Of a DNA stretch of 64,000 bases, positions 10,466 through 19,784 are shown in pieces. The DNA is taken from contig OU964922.1 in NCBI GenBank assembly GCA_918807975.1, forward strand, positions 17,286,329 to 17,350,328. Direction: 5' to 3'. The first letter of the stretch is position 1. Every line of letters starts with the position of its first letter. The DNA comes from Aplidium turbinatum. Its lineage: Eukaryota; Chordata; Ascidiacea; Aplousobranchia; Polyclinidae. The translations under genes were made by a program, and so were the position numbers. The notes under the pieces were generated by a model. That model was not told where the DNA came from. It saw nothing but the letters and a program-made list of their open reading frames with translations, and did not search any database.

Positions 10466-12508
10466 ATGGCGGATACTGTCAAACATGAGATGATTGAAGA
10501 CTTAGGGAGCATGGCTAAACGAATGGGGCTGACTGGCAATGAGAAGTCTCAGTTTGTGGTGGAAGAGTATCACAAGATGATGGATCAAAAAGCTCAGCGA
10601 GAAGCTGACGAAAGAGAAGAAAGAAGAGCTTCTCGTGAAATAAGGAAAGCAAAACTTGAAGCTGAGGAGAAGCGAGCACAACTTGAAGCTGAGGAGAAGC
10701 GAGCACAACTTGAAGCTGAGGAGAAGCGAGCACAACTTGAAGCTGAAGAAAAGCGGGCGCAGCGCGAAGCAGAAGCTGAAGAGAAGCGGGCACAGCACGA
10801 AGCTGAAGAAAAACGTGCACAACGGCAGTACGAAGCAGAAGCTGAAGAGAGAAGAGCGCAATATGAATTGGAAAAGTTAAGGCTTGATTTAGAAAAACAA
10901 AAACTGGACATTGGTGAGCGATCTAATTCTACTAATGATAATGTTCGAGATGTTATTGTGGCGCAAGTTAGACGTCCAGATTTGCCATCATTTGTTGAAG
11001 AAAAAGATGAGTTAGATAGTTATTTGTTAAGATTTGAAAGATATGCTACAATAGCCAAATTGGAGAAGTCAACGTGGGCTACCCAGGTAAGCATGTTATT
11101 ATCGGGACAAGCTCTTGATGTATATTCAAGACTTTCGCAAGAAGAGGCCATGAACTACGACAGATTGAAGTTAGCTCTGTTAAAGCGATACAATTTTACC
11201 GAGCATGGATACCGTCAAAAATTCCGTGAGGCAAAGCCTGAACGACATGAAAGCCCAGGTCAATTTATTGAACGTTTAAGAAACCTTTTGTTAAAATGGT
11301 TTGAACTTTCGGGGGCCGAACAATCATTGGACGGATTGGCAAACCTTATAGTTAAGGAACAATTCACAGATTCATGTTCAAAAGATCTGTCCGTTTATTT
11401 AATGGAGAAAAGTCCAAAGACTCTAGAAGACATAGCTAGTGTGGCGGAACAGTATTTAGTTGCCCATGATGAGAAGTTGTCGACCGAAGAGATAATGTCA
11501 TTCGATGATGACGAGGAGCAAACAAATAATTTTAAAGGAGGTGCTGTTCCGAGAGAAGTACGTTGTTTTAATTGTAATGGATTAGGTCATAAGGCTGTTA
11601 ACTGCCGGAAGAAGACTAACAAAAATCATCAGGAATCGAGAAAGTGGTGCAATCGTTGCAATAGGCAAGGACACAAAGCAAAGGAATGCAAGGACAAGTC
11701 GTTTTCCCTATCCAATCAGTCTGGAAAAGATAAAGACACGGACGTTTATCGAGGTGGTTGTGCGTTAATGATTCCTGAACCCACGCTTGGGAAGGAGAGA
11801 TCCGAAGAAATAATACCTGAAGATTACCTGCCAGTAGTGGATGGAACAGTTGGAAACAAAAAGGTAAAAGTTTTACGTGATTCTGGTTCTACGGGTATAA
11901 TGGTGAGGAGAGATTTAGTAAAAGACAGTCAGTTAACGGGAAAAACTGGCCATGTGATGTCGATAGATACCACTTCAATCCAAGGACCGTTAGCGAATAT
12001 ATATATCGAAACTCCATATTGTAGTGGGACTGTGAAAGCGTTATGTTTACAAAACCCTTTAGTTGATCTTATAATCGGAAATGTTACTGAGAGAGATTCT
12101 GAAGTTACTTGTGATTCTTGTGGCAAGAATGGTCACTTTGCTCGAGATTGTTCTGCAGATAATCGGCGACGACCATTTGGAGTTTGCTATAGATGCGGTA
12201 GACGCGGACACTTCGCTAGGGAATGCGTTGCTGACGGCGGACATTCGGAAAATAGACGTTGCCGTAACAACCATTGCTACCGATGTGGAGAGATAGGACA
12301 CATAGCCAGGAGCTGCTCTTTTGATGGAAAGGCTTGCTACAACTGTCACAGAGAAGGTCATCTGGCCAAGGACTATCCGGAGAGGAAGTGTTTCCGATGT
12401 AAGAAGATGGGTCATCTTGCTCGCCAGTGCACAGAGGACATTGAGGACTATGGAAACTTTCACAGTAAACGTAATGATCATTGTCTTGAGAAACGCTGTC
12501 CTTGGTAG
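10466..12508 (+). CDS. Gag-protease-CNBP-like fusion polyprotein
   Basis: One open frame of 680 codons. Residues 1-60 form a helical N-terminus. Residues about 60-150 are a highly charged coiled coil built partly from a nine-residue repeat (LEAEEKRAQ). Residues about 165-335 are the capsid region (DELDSYLLRFERYA, RYNFTEHGY, SPGQFIER, LIVKEQFTDSC). Two zinc knuckles of the CX2CX4HX4C type lie at about 367 and 395. A retropepsin-like site (DSGSTG) is at about 472, with a second conserved block (DLIIGN) near 540. Straight after that, residues about 549-665 are five more closely spaced knuckles of the form CYRCGxxGHxARxC. These resemble cellular CNBP (ZNF9) more than a retroviral nucleocapsid. 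I infer capture of host mRNA sequence in place of pol. Multiplication of the element's own knuckles is the alternative. Confidence 0.88.
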   Translation: MADTVKHEMIEDLGSMAKRMGLTGNEKSQFVVEEYHKMMDQKAQREADEREERRASREIRKAKLEAEEKRAQLEAEEKRAQLEAEEKRAQLEAEEKRAQREAEAEEKRAQHEAEEKRAQRQYEAEAEERRAQYELEKLRLDLEKQKLDIGERSNSTNDNVRDVIVAQVRRPDLPSFVEEKDELDSYLLRFERYATIAKLEKSTWATQVSMLLSGQALDVYSRLSQEEAMNYDRLKLALLKRYNFTEHGYRQKFREAKPERHESPGQFIERLRNLLLKWFELSGAEQSLDGLANLIVKEQFTDSCSKDLSVYLMEKSPKTLEDIASVAEQYLVAHDEKLSTEEIMSFDDDEEQTNNFKGGAVPREVRCFNCNGLGHKAVNCRKKTNKNHQESRKWCNRCNRQGHKAKECKDKSFSLSNQSGKDKDTDVYRGGCALMIPEPTLGKERSEEIIPEDYLPVVDGTVGNKKVKVLRDSGSTGIMVRRDLVKDSQLTGKTGHVMSIDTTSIQGPLANIYIETPYCSGTVKALCLQNPLVDLIIGNVTERDSEVTCDSCGKNGHFARDCSADNRRRPFGVCYRCGRRGHFARECVADGGHSENRRCRNNHCYRCGEIGHIARSCSFDGKACYNCHREGHLAKDYPERKCFRCKKMGHLARQCTEDIEDYGNFHSKRNDHCLEKRCPW

Positions 12509-12646
12509 ATCATGCAACGATGGACTAATGAGTCGTTGAAGATAATTTATGAGAATTGATATATCGAGTAATTAATTGTTTTGTAATGTGTATTGTATTG
12601 ATTGTGTTGTTATATTGTTTGCAACAATATTCTAAGGCGGGGCGTA
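12509..12646 (+). other. 3' untranslated segment and polypurine-like tract
   Basis: A short T-rich segment between the stop of the fusion gene and the 3' LTR, ending in CTAAGGCGGGGCGTA. The purine-rich part is in the position expected for plus-strand priming. There is no room here for pol. Confidence 0.6.
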
Positions 12647-13390
12647 TGTCACAATCAAGGTGCAATGCCTCAAGATGGGTTGCTTTGTATCTTCGAGCGT
12701 GTTGTTTTGGTTGTAGAATTCTGGTGCGATGTGTTATTATCGGTTATTGACCTGAAGTAACCTTTGAATGAGAAATCTGTATTATGTAACGTATTTCTAG
12801 AATCGTCTGTAAGCAAGCAAATCTAGAAGGTTCTGTTGTTTTTCATGATTTCTGAGCGTCGTTTGTCATGACGTCATAAGGTTGCTTATCAGTAAATGTC
12901 CGATTGCGAAATCGTTATTATGTAAGAATCTTCTTGCGAACGTGACATTCTTTAGACTTCTATAAGCTTCTACTTGTTGACATTTATTGCAACTTGACAT
13001 AACAATGTGACATTACGTAACCTTCTCGATGTTACCAGACCGAAGCCACCTTCTATAAATAGTGGTGTAATTTGCGTAATTATTATTCTGAGATTATTAT
13101 GGGAGTTGTGCTATGAGTTGTGGATTGGTAGTTGGTGCAGAAATTATTGGTGATTGAGACTTGAAGTAATCGAATACAAGTAGATGAGAATTGGTGCTGA
13201 TATAAATTGTGTTCGAAATTAGAGTTATTTGAGAAGCCGTTTGTTAAAGTCCTTCAAGAAGTCAGATTATCATTTCACTAGTAGAATTATTCGACATTTA
13301 ATTGACTGCTTTTCGGTTTGACCCATTAAACTACGTCATTGAACCTTTCCAAGTCTTTTTCCTGGTAAGAGATAGAAAGAAATCGTGACA
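12647..13390 (+). repeat. 3' LTR of the Gag-CNBP-like element
   Basis: 744 bp, nearly identical to the 5' LTR, followed by the duplicated target ATTTG. On the minus strand it contains AATAAA at 12983-12988, about 440 bases past the bHLH stop codon. It could therefore serve as a cleavage and polyadenylation signal for that gene. Confidence 0.93.
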
Positions 13391-13427
13391 ATTTGCTACA
13401 AAAATATACGCTCTTTCAAGAAAGTAC

Positions 13428-13676
13428 TTACATGTTTAATGTGGTAGAAAGTGACGAAGTATTTGCATCAGTAAATGTCGTTGTTGGATAAAACGTGCGG
13501 TCAGGCAGGAAGGGACATTCTGTGACCAATTGCCGAGAACGAGCGTGCGTTGTATTCGTCAGTTTTTCCGCATTGGGAAGTCCGCCAGTTTCTTTCAGCA
13601 ACTTTTCTAATCGTCTTATGTAATCAATGGCTTCATGAAGTGTGTCGACTTTACTTTTCTTTCTGTTGTGCGGTGC
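13428..13676 (-). CDS. bHLH gene exon 3: loop, helix 2 and C-terminus
   Basis: On the minus strand a splice acceptor (GGTACACAG) ends at 13677. The exon opens with APHNRKKSKVDTLHEAIDYI and continues RRLEKLLKETGG, the loop and helix 2 of a class A bHLH. About 45 residues rich in T, S and P follow, ending LSTTLNM and TAA at 13430-13428. The conserved SKVDTL block and the amphipathic helix leave little doubt about the family. The last bases read ATGTAAGTA, which could also be a donor (AT then GTAAGT). The nearest downstream acceptor would give an intron of under 30 bases in the pre-insertion sequence, so the stop is preferred. Only 37 bases separate the stop from the LTR at 13390. Confidence 0.87.
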   Translation of the reverse strand, partial: APHNRKKSKVDTLHEAIDYIRRLEKLLKETGGLPNAEKLTNTTHARSRQLVTECPFLPDRTFYPTTTFTDANTSSLSTTLNM

Positions 13677-13691
13677 CTGTGTACCATAGAA

Positions 13692-14076
13692 TAGTAAAAT
13701 AATTTCTCAACTTACGAACATTCGGAGATTCGAACATTTAATTTCTTACTAGGACATATATTTTTCCACAAAAAAACTTTGCAAATGCATCTGTGTCCGG
13801 TTTTTTGTGTTAGCAACAGTCCTTATTTTTTCTTTAAAATGATCTCCATGTCGTTAAAATGGCAACACGGATATAAAATGGCAACACCGCAAGTGTATTT
13901 AATGCAAGAAAGAACTTGCGTAAATGTTGCGTATGTGATGGACGAATGTCTAGGAGACATAAGCCAATGTAGTTCTGTAGGCTATACCAATCAACAGTAC
14001 AGTTCGAATTAACGAACAATTCAAGATACGAACGGCCGTTAGGAACGCAACTTGTTCGTCAGCTGAGGAATTACTG
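13692..14076. mobile_element. Tigger/pogo-like MITE
   Basis: The ends are imperfect inverted repeats: AGTAA...TTCTCAACTTACGAAC on the left, and on the right the complement of CAGTAATTCCTCAGCTGACGAAC, next to TA at 14077-14078. Further GAACAA / TTCGAATTAACGAAC repeats lie inside both ends. TA targets and CAGTAAT-type ends are usual for pogo/Tigger MITEs. No transposase is present. Its left end lies within about 16 bases of the bHLH exon 3 acceptor. Confidence 0.55.
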
Positions 14077-14079
14077 TAA

Positions 14080-14898
14080 CTATAGCCTACTCACCTCATT
14101 TTATGCTAAGTTTGGTGATGAAGATTTTGAAACTGGGACAAAAAAAAGTTGCTTATCTTTACCAATTGCTAATTACTTATCAATTACAGTAGTGTTTGAA
14201 GTAACTATAAAATTTTATTGGCGAAGCAATTGCTATGTAAATAATCCTACAGATTCATTCTATTCAGCGCCCTCTATAATTAGGCTAAAGTTTATAGACT
14301 AAGCTAACATATTTTGTCATAAAGCTGTAAGCTTATTATTAACAATGCAAAAAAGTTTTTTTGCCAATGGTTTTACGTTCTTATCTCTATATTTGAAGAT
14401 TTTGAACAATATTTTATTACAAATTTTTAATAAATTCCAGCCTCCATACGACAAAAAGTTTAATTAGGAATGCAGTACTTTAAAAATTATTTGTTGAGTT
14501 GCATTGTGCTCGACAACCTTTCTTAACCATATCACGGATATTATTAGGAATGTCGAAGTTGTACGAAAGCTTGCTGAGTTATAGGTGTAGGTGAAGGTTA
14601 GTTTTTGGGGGCGCGAAAGAATTCTTGCCCGAATATACAGTAAGCAATTGTGCCCAAATATTTTTTGCGGCAAATTATTGACCAACTAATTAAAACGTCC
14701 CCACTGCTATCAATAGTCTAGTATATAAATGTATTTTACTACTACTTTCCGATATAGACTAAACTTTTCTTGACACTGAACTGTGTAACAAGGATTAAGA
14801 TATAAATCCCAAACATCACAAGACTCAAAAAGTACAAAAACAAGAGTTTAAATGCATTGTGTCAGTATCTCCCTAATAATGAGTAAAGCACAATGCTG
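14080..14898. other. no gene seen
   Basis: AT-rich intronic sequence. I see no repeat ends or coding pattern here. Confidence 0.3.
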
Positions 14899-17040
14899 TA
14901 CGGTGTCCTACGTTTTCTTCGTAAACAGTTTTTCGTAAAGCAATTGTTCTTTAAGCAATTGTTCGAAAATCAATTCTTCGTAAAGCAATTCTTCGGGCAT
15001 GCAATTGACCGTAATACTAATTGTTCGTAAACAAATGTTCATAAAAGTTAGGCTACAGCTTTAAAAAAACAAAAAAAAAACAGTTACAATTGTTTACGAA
15101 CAATCAATTAGGGTAGTCTATATGCTAGAGATGTGCTAATTGCGCTTAAAGACGTGCTGTACCTGTAGAGTGTAGACGAGCAGACCGAGTGTAGACTGTA
15201 GAGTCCCTAATTCAGAATGGCATTACAGTTTGTGAGCAGCGAAAAAGGAAGGCCAAAACTTTTGTATAGTGGCCAGCTTTATTACAAAGATTATAGTGCA
15301 CTTAACGCACAAGGGCAAGAAACTACTTATTGGAAATGTGAGCATTTTAATAAGAAATGTCCTGCACGAGTAACAACTGCTACGGCAGCCATTGTACAAT
15401 CCAGAGGTAAGCACAATCATGCTGGAGATGCTGGTCATGTCGAAGCAGCAAAGGTTATGGAAAATATTCGTTGTGCAGCAAAAGACAGTCGTGATGGCCC
15501 CAGTTACCCCGTCTCAGCAAAAACTATTGGACTCAGTCAAGCCACGGCAGCAAAACTGCCAAGTGTGCAGAGCATGAAAAGGGCAGTCACCCAAGTGCGA
15601 TTGAAAGAAAATGCAGGCCCGGCAATCCCATATTCTCTCCGTGACATTGTGCTTCCAGTAGAGTACAAGCAAACGTTTGCTGGTGTAACATTCTTGGCCT
15701 ATGATTCTGGGCCTGGAGATAATCGTATGGTCCTCTTTGCCACTGAAAGAAATCTGCAGCTCCTTGCCCGTTCAAAGCACTGGTATGCTGACGGCACCTT
15801 CAAGACAGTGCCTTCACTGTTTGAACAGCTTTACACAATACACGGACTGAAGGAAAACACTTCAGTGCCTCTGGTGTATGCCCTGCTGGGGGACAAAAGG
15901 AGAGGGACATACATTCATCTGCTGCAAAAGATCAAGGAGTTGTTACCTGCTGTTGCTGTTCCAGAGACAATCATGACTGACTTTGAGATGGCCATGGTCA
16001 ATGCAGTAAGCAGAGAGTACCCACTTTCAACTCACCGTGGCTGTTTCTTCCATTTGTGCCAGTGCATTTGGAGAAAGACGCAATCAAGTGGCCTGAAGGA
16101 GCAGTACGAGACAAGTGCACAGTTTGCTCTGAGACTGCGCATGTTGTCGTCTCTGGCCTTTGTGCCTATTGATGAAATCAGCCGGGCCTTTGACATTCTC
16201 ATTGATGGGAATGTATTACCAGATGTTGCTCAGCCAGTAATTGACTACTTTGAAGACACTTGGGTTGGGCGCCCAGATCGTCGTCAAGGGCGCCGTCCTC
16301 CAATGTTTGCAATTCAAATGTGGAACTGTGCTATGATGGCGTCCTCAGTGGCCTTCCCAAAACTAATAATAGCATTGAAGGATGGCACAGAGGGTTCATG
16401 TTCCAGGTATCTGCAAATCATCCAGATATTTGGAAGTTCATATCTGTAATCAAGCGAGAGCAAAACCTAAATGAGGTTCGCATTGAACAGTATGTCAGTG
16501 GCCAGGCAGGACCCCTCCAAAGAAGAAGTACAAGGACAGTGCAGAAAAACTAACTAGAGTCGTCCGAACTTGGCGTCAAGACTTTCAAGATGATGAAATT
16601 TGTGATTACTTGCGTGGAATTGCACACAATACTTCATACTAAACTTGGCTTGTGGACAATTTGTACGAAGTTACTCAAAGTAGTATTGGCAGTGTAAGCA
16701 AAGAATTGCTAAACACAGACAATTGTTGTATTCCAATAAATAACAAAAAATGTGCTTTTTCGTTGTGCTTATTTCTTTGTGTCGTCGTAACTTGGTTATT
16801 CAGGAAAATTTGCATTACGCACCTTCATTGGAAATTGCAAGACAAACCTTGGTGTTGCGAAAAATTGTTCACGAACAATTCACTTATCACCTGTTTACGA
16901 ACAATTCACCTATACGAAGAATTGATGTATACGAAGAATTGCTTTACGAAGAATTGCTTTACGAAGAATTGATTTTACGAAAAATTGTTTACGAACAATT
17001 GCTTTACGAACAACTGTTTACGAACAATTCACCTCCTGTA
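14899..17040 (+). mobile_element. MULE (Mutator-like) DNA transposon with repeated subterminal motif
   Basis: The ends are loose inverted repeats (TTCGTAAACAG(T)...TTCGTAAAGCAATTG on the left, the complement on the right) built from many copies of TTACGAAGAATTGC-like units: about eight between 14905 and 15040 and about eleven between 16860 and 17035. In the middle is a decayed FLYWCH-MULE transposase gene (15217-16642). The boundaries come from where the repeated motif stops. No target duplication was identified. Confidence 0.75.
15217..16642 (+). pseudogene. MULE transposase with FLYWCH zinc finger, two frameshifts
   Basis: The start at 15217 gives a FLYWCH-type finger at residues about 10-70 (YKDYSALN, YWKCEHFNKKCPARV, HNHAG). 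The MULE catalytic domain follows: YADGTFK near residue 190, TDFEMAMVNA near 255 and RGCFFHLCQCIWRK near 275. These supply the first two acidic catalytic positions and the CxxH-like block. The first frame is lost near 16329; homology (LSGLPKTNNSIEGWHRGF) continues in another frame, shifts again near 16510, and ends with YLRGIAHN before TAA at 16640-16642. Total length suits the family. It would cut and paste the surrounding element, but two frameshifts make it inactive. Confidence 0.85.
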
Positions 17041-17754
17041 TAACCATACTGTACACAGTGGCGTAGCTAGGGAATGTGCCGGAATGTGCCGCCGGGGGCG
17101 AATTCAGATTTTGCCGCCCCTTCAAGAAAAAGCATGAGAAAATGAAATGCACTTTTTTATCAGATTGTAATCAAAATCAAAAATCGTAGTTTGAAAGTGC
17201 CGCTCCCAGACGATTTCAGTGTTGTTTGTATTTATTATGTAGCCAGTTAGCTAAATGTTAAAAAATCAGTAATGACGGCCAAGTCCAAACTCAGTGTAAA
17301 ATAGCTTTTATTTTCTGTGATACCTTGGTGGGGTTGGTTGAATCACGTGATTCAACCAACCCCCTTATATTTTCACTTGATGAAATCATTAATCAGGGAT
17401 AAGTTAAATAATCTGCCAAATGGATCCTCTAACCCAGTGGTTCTCAACGGGGGCGGTACCGCCCCCCGGTGGGCGTTTTGATTTTGCAGGAGGGCGGTGT
17501 GATTACCTCGGCTTAAGGGGGGCGTTTTGATTATTAGTATTACTATTTTATTCTCTATATTAAAAAATTGGCATTCTGGTTTAACCCATCTACCGCCCAC
17601 CGTAACGATTTCTTTAAAGAGCTCGTATCTTCGTGGTAGCATTTCCTATCTCATACCTGGTGGAAAAGGGATTCAGCGGTGTAGTTTTGCTACATACCAA
17701 ACAGCGAAACCCACTTGACATATCCATAAGAAGTGATCTTCGAATGTTTTTCAC

Positions 17755-18152
17755 GGTAGCCACTTTAACAAGTCGAAATTCTGCCACTGAAATTGATTAG
17801 AATGCAACCGCCAACCAATCACAACATGTTATAAGAGGCTACCGTCCAATTGTGATCCTTCTCGCACTCATCCAGAGAGTTAATGCTTGTTTTTAACTTT
17901 ATTTGCTAATTACAGAAGAAAAAGAGCAATAGCAGTAGTGGGAATCGAACCCGCGTCAATGAAATGACTACTTTCTAGCCCTAACCCTAACCCCTAAGCC
18001 AACCAGCTGACAAAAAATCCATCACTTAATTTGCTTTCTATGATCTTCTTTTCGTCATTTTTTACGTCACTTAAACCGTAGCTTGTGATTGGTTGGCGGT
18101 TTCATCCTAATCAATTTCAGTGGCAGAATTTCGACTTGTTAAAGTGGCTACC
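17755..18152. mobile_element. 398-bp MITE of Mutator type with 70-bp terminal repeats
   Basis: Terminal inverted repeats of 70 bp (17755-17824 and 18083-18152, starting GGTAGCCACTTTAACAAG) differ at only about two positions. A 9-bp target duplication GTTTTTCAC flanks it at 17746-17754 and 18153-18161. The uninterrupted target is present in the second hAT copy (about 62558-62566), which proves insertion. A 9-bp duplication and long TIRs are typical of Mutator-like elements. The core carries a tRNA-like pol III promoter. Confidence 0.95.
17936..18006 (-). other. tRNA-like pol III promoter inside the MITE
   Basis: On the minus strand an A-box-like TGGCTTAGGGGTTA is followed, at tRNA-like distance, by a B box GGTTCGATTCCCAC. 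The D-arm region contains GGGTTAGGGTTAGGG, which looks telomeric but is only 2.5 units and is best read as part of the tRNA-like sequence. Likely a SINE head or tRNA pseudogene carried within the MITE. Confidence 0.5.
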
Positions 18153-18600
18153 GTTTTTCACTGGCTTTACACCGGATGTGAAGAAACTGACATTTTCCCA
18201 CCAAGCCCAAGGTTCACACTGACTACCAGTAGTAGCAGTAGAATTAGAAGTAAGAAATAGAATTCTATTTAAATAAGGACCTTCTGATGACCCCCCTTTT
18301 AGGGTAAAACAGGCTGTAAGGGTTTTAGAGACTGGTAAGTGGTAACTATTGCCTATATTTGATGTAATTATATCGCTCTGCTTGGCTTTTTCCTTGGCAT
18401 TGAGCACTTTTTGCAGTATTAATAGTATTTATTGTTTTATATTTGCTTTTCGTAATTAATCATTTTTGTTGGGGGGGGGGGCGGGGGGCGGTAAAATTTT
18501 GCCAGTTCATGAAGGGGTGTTGGGCCAAAAAAGTTTGAGAAACACTGCTCTAACCAATGTGATCATGTTCAAACGTCTGTGATGTCACAGAGCTTTAGCG

Positions 18601-19059
18601 TTGCCTCGAACGAAAGCCTCGAACGAAAGCTCAACTTCAGAGGTGCAAGGCCTGTTGGCCGCCACGAGCGATGAGGAACCGGTCAATACACCTTCAACCT
18701 CTCGTTCATGTAGGAAAAGGCTGGCATTGACAAGTCGCGGAGTTAATTCAATACCATTCAGCCCTGAAATGGTGCGTGCGTTCCCCAAGGCCCCTGTCAA
18801 AACAGGTAAAAGAAATGGAGGAAGAAAACGCCTTAAGTGTGCGATACTGACGGACACGCCAGAAAAAAAGCAAACGAGCATACGACCGTTAAGAAGCCTC
18901 AAAAGAAGAGCAAGATTCAATCACAAGAAAAAGGAAAAAGAGGTTCAGCAGCTACTGCAGATGGAAGAGCATGGGCGGCTATGCAACCAATGTGGAGACA
19001 ATTATAATAACAGTGTTGACAGAGAAGCTTGGGTGAAATGTATCGTAATGGGCTCATGA
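18601..19059 (+). pseudogene. C-terminal remnant of a pogo-type transposase
   Basis: The frame contains blocks typical of the tail of pogo/Tigger (CENP-B-like) transposases. FSPEMVRAFPKAP is followed by a basic stretch and ILTDTPEKKQ near residue 85. A lysine/arginine-rich segment then leads to the beginning of a cysteine cluster (LCNQCGDNYNNS...REAWVKC), which in related proteins forms a PHD-like finger. The HTH and DDE catalytic parts are absent, so it is not functional. The closing TGA and the remaining 600 bp lead to the right end of the element. Confidence 0.7.
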
Positions 19060-19784
19060 GTTCTGTTTGGGACGGTACATTACGGGACGCGCAACTCCGT
19101 TGTTCCTTCAACATTAGAAGGGTCAATTACCAATTTGACATTTTTTTTACGCTTTACTGCTAGCTTGCTTTCAACTAAAAACCTTAAATTACTTTAAAAC
19201 CAACTTCACTCTTCTTATATAACCCATAAAAAGTAAAATATTTTGTAAATTACAAAAAAACGTAACCCTTCTAGTCTTGCGGATAAGTCAAAAGCGGATG
19301 AAGTTTCGCATCCCTATGATCTACAACCCCTAGTTCTGTACAGATGGGCTAATTATTTGCACAAAATATGTTAAACTGTTTTTCTTGTTTTCGTGGAATG
19401 CTATAAATAATTTGCCATTAAGTTAGTTTGTAGTTATTCGAAATAATGTATTATGTTATACAACACAAGGAATTCTTTAAAATGATTTTATGAATGGTTC
19501 AACTAACCCCACCATGTGATTCAACCAAACCCGTTGTCTCAAAAAATAGTACCTTTTTTGAAATTTGCATCAATTTTAACTGCTTTGTAGTATCTATATG
19601 AAACCATTTTCTGTGCCCACAAGCGGAATAAAACCTTAAAATGATTCCCCCAACCCCACTCTCCCCTACAATCACAATCTGTTACTTTCCTCTTACAGCT
19701 TCAAAGCTGGACTAATTAGGGTTTCATGTTTTATCTTGCGATGTTACATCTTTAAACAAGGTTAAATTTTGCTATTACTGTGAT

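Larger units (their letters stand above)
9627..13390 (+). mobile_element. young LTR retrotransposon encoding Gag-protease fused to a CNBP-like zinc-knuckle array
   Basis: A complete element bounded by 744-bp LTRs (9627-10370 and 12647-13390), each TG...CA, with a 5-bp target duplication ATTTG at 9622-9626 and 13391-13395. By eye the LTRs differ at only about four positions, so insertion is recent. It looks whole, with no break in its one gene. There is no reverse transcriptase, RNase H or integrase, so it must be mobilised by proteins from another element. The gag is of the Ty3/gypsy type, resembling the group (Gmr1-like) from which vertebrate SCAN domains are thought to derive. A polypurine-like run (AAGGCGGGGCG) lies just before the 3' LTR. 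It lies antisense to and immediately downstream of the bHLH gene. Confidence 0.93.
17435..18547. mobile_element. non-autonomous hAT (copy 1), interrupted by a MITE
   Basis: The ends are CAGTGGTTCTCAACG and the complement of CAGTGTTTCTCAAAC, with an 8-bp target duplication CTCTAACC at 17427-17434 and 18548-18555. Just inside lie the GGGGGCGGTACCGCCCCCC hairpin and, near the right end, a long G run (about 18471-18488). No transposase. A second copy at 62280-63056 is colinear with it except for the nested MITE at 17755-18152 and smaller differences in the middle. Confidence 0.95.
17323..19666 (+). mobile_element. pogo-like DNA transposon remnant hosting a hAT
   Basis: The left end (TA at 17321-17322, then a stretch with GTGGGGTTGGTTGAATCA) mirrors the right end, whose complement reads TAGGGGAGAGTGGGGTTGG and closes at 19666, before TA. 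Extra inverted copies of GGTTGAATCA-type sequence lie just inside both ends. The TA target and GGGGAG termini suit pogo/Tigger elements. Inside is the 3' part of a pogo transposase gene (18601-19059). A hAT inserted at 17435-18547 with perfect target duplications. The N-terminal two thirds of the transposase are missing, so this is an internally deleted copy. Confidence 0.7.

Noticed and set aside
10660-10770. Tandem 27-bp repeats that could suggest a repeat array of CRISPR type
   Set aside because: They are in-frame repeats (LEAEEKRAQ) of the Gag coiled coil without spacers, in a eukaryotic element.
10502-10911. Minus-strand frames rich in leucine, serine and phenylalanine opposite the gag gene
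   Set aside because: Shadows of the repetitive coil codons on the other strand.
13428-13433. ATGTAAGTA at the end of exon 3 as a splice donor
   Set aside because: The in-frame TAA gives a reasonable C-terminus, and the nearest acceptor would leave an intron of under 30 bases in the pre-insertion sequence; kept only as a minor alternative.
17976-17994. Telomeric repeat tract
   Set aside because: Only about 2.5 CCCTAA units, embedded in tRNA-like sequence within a MITE.
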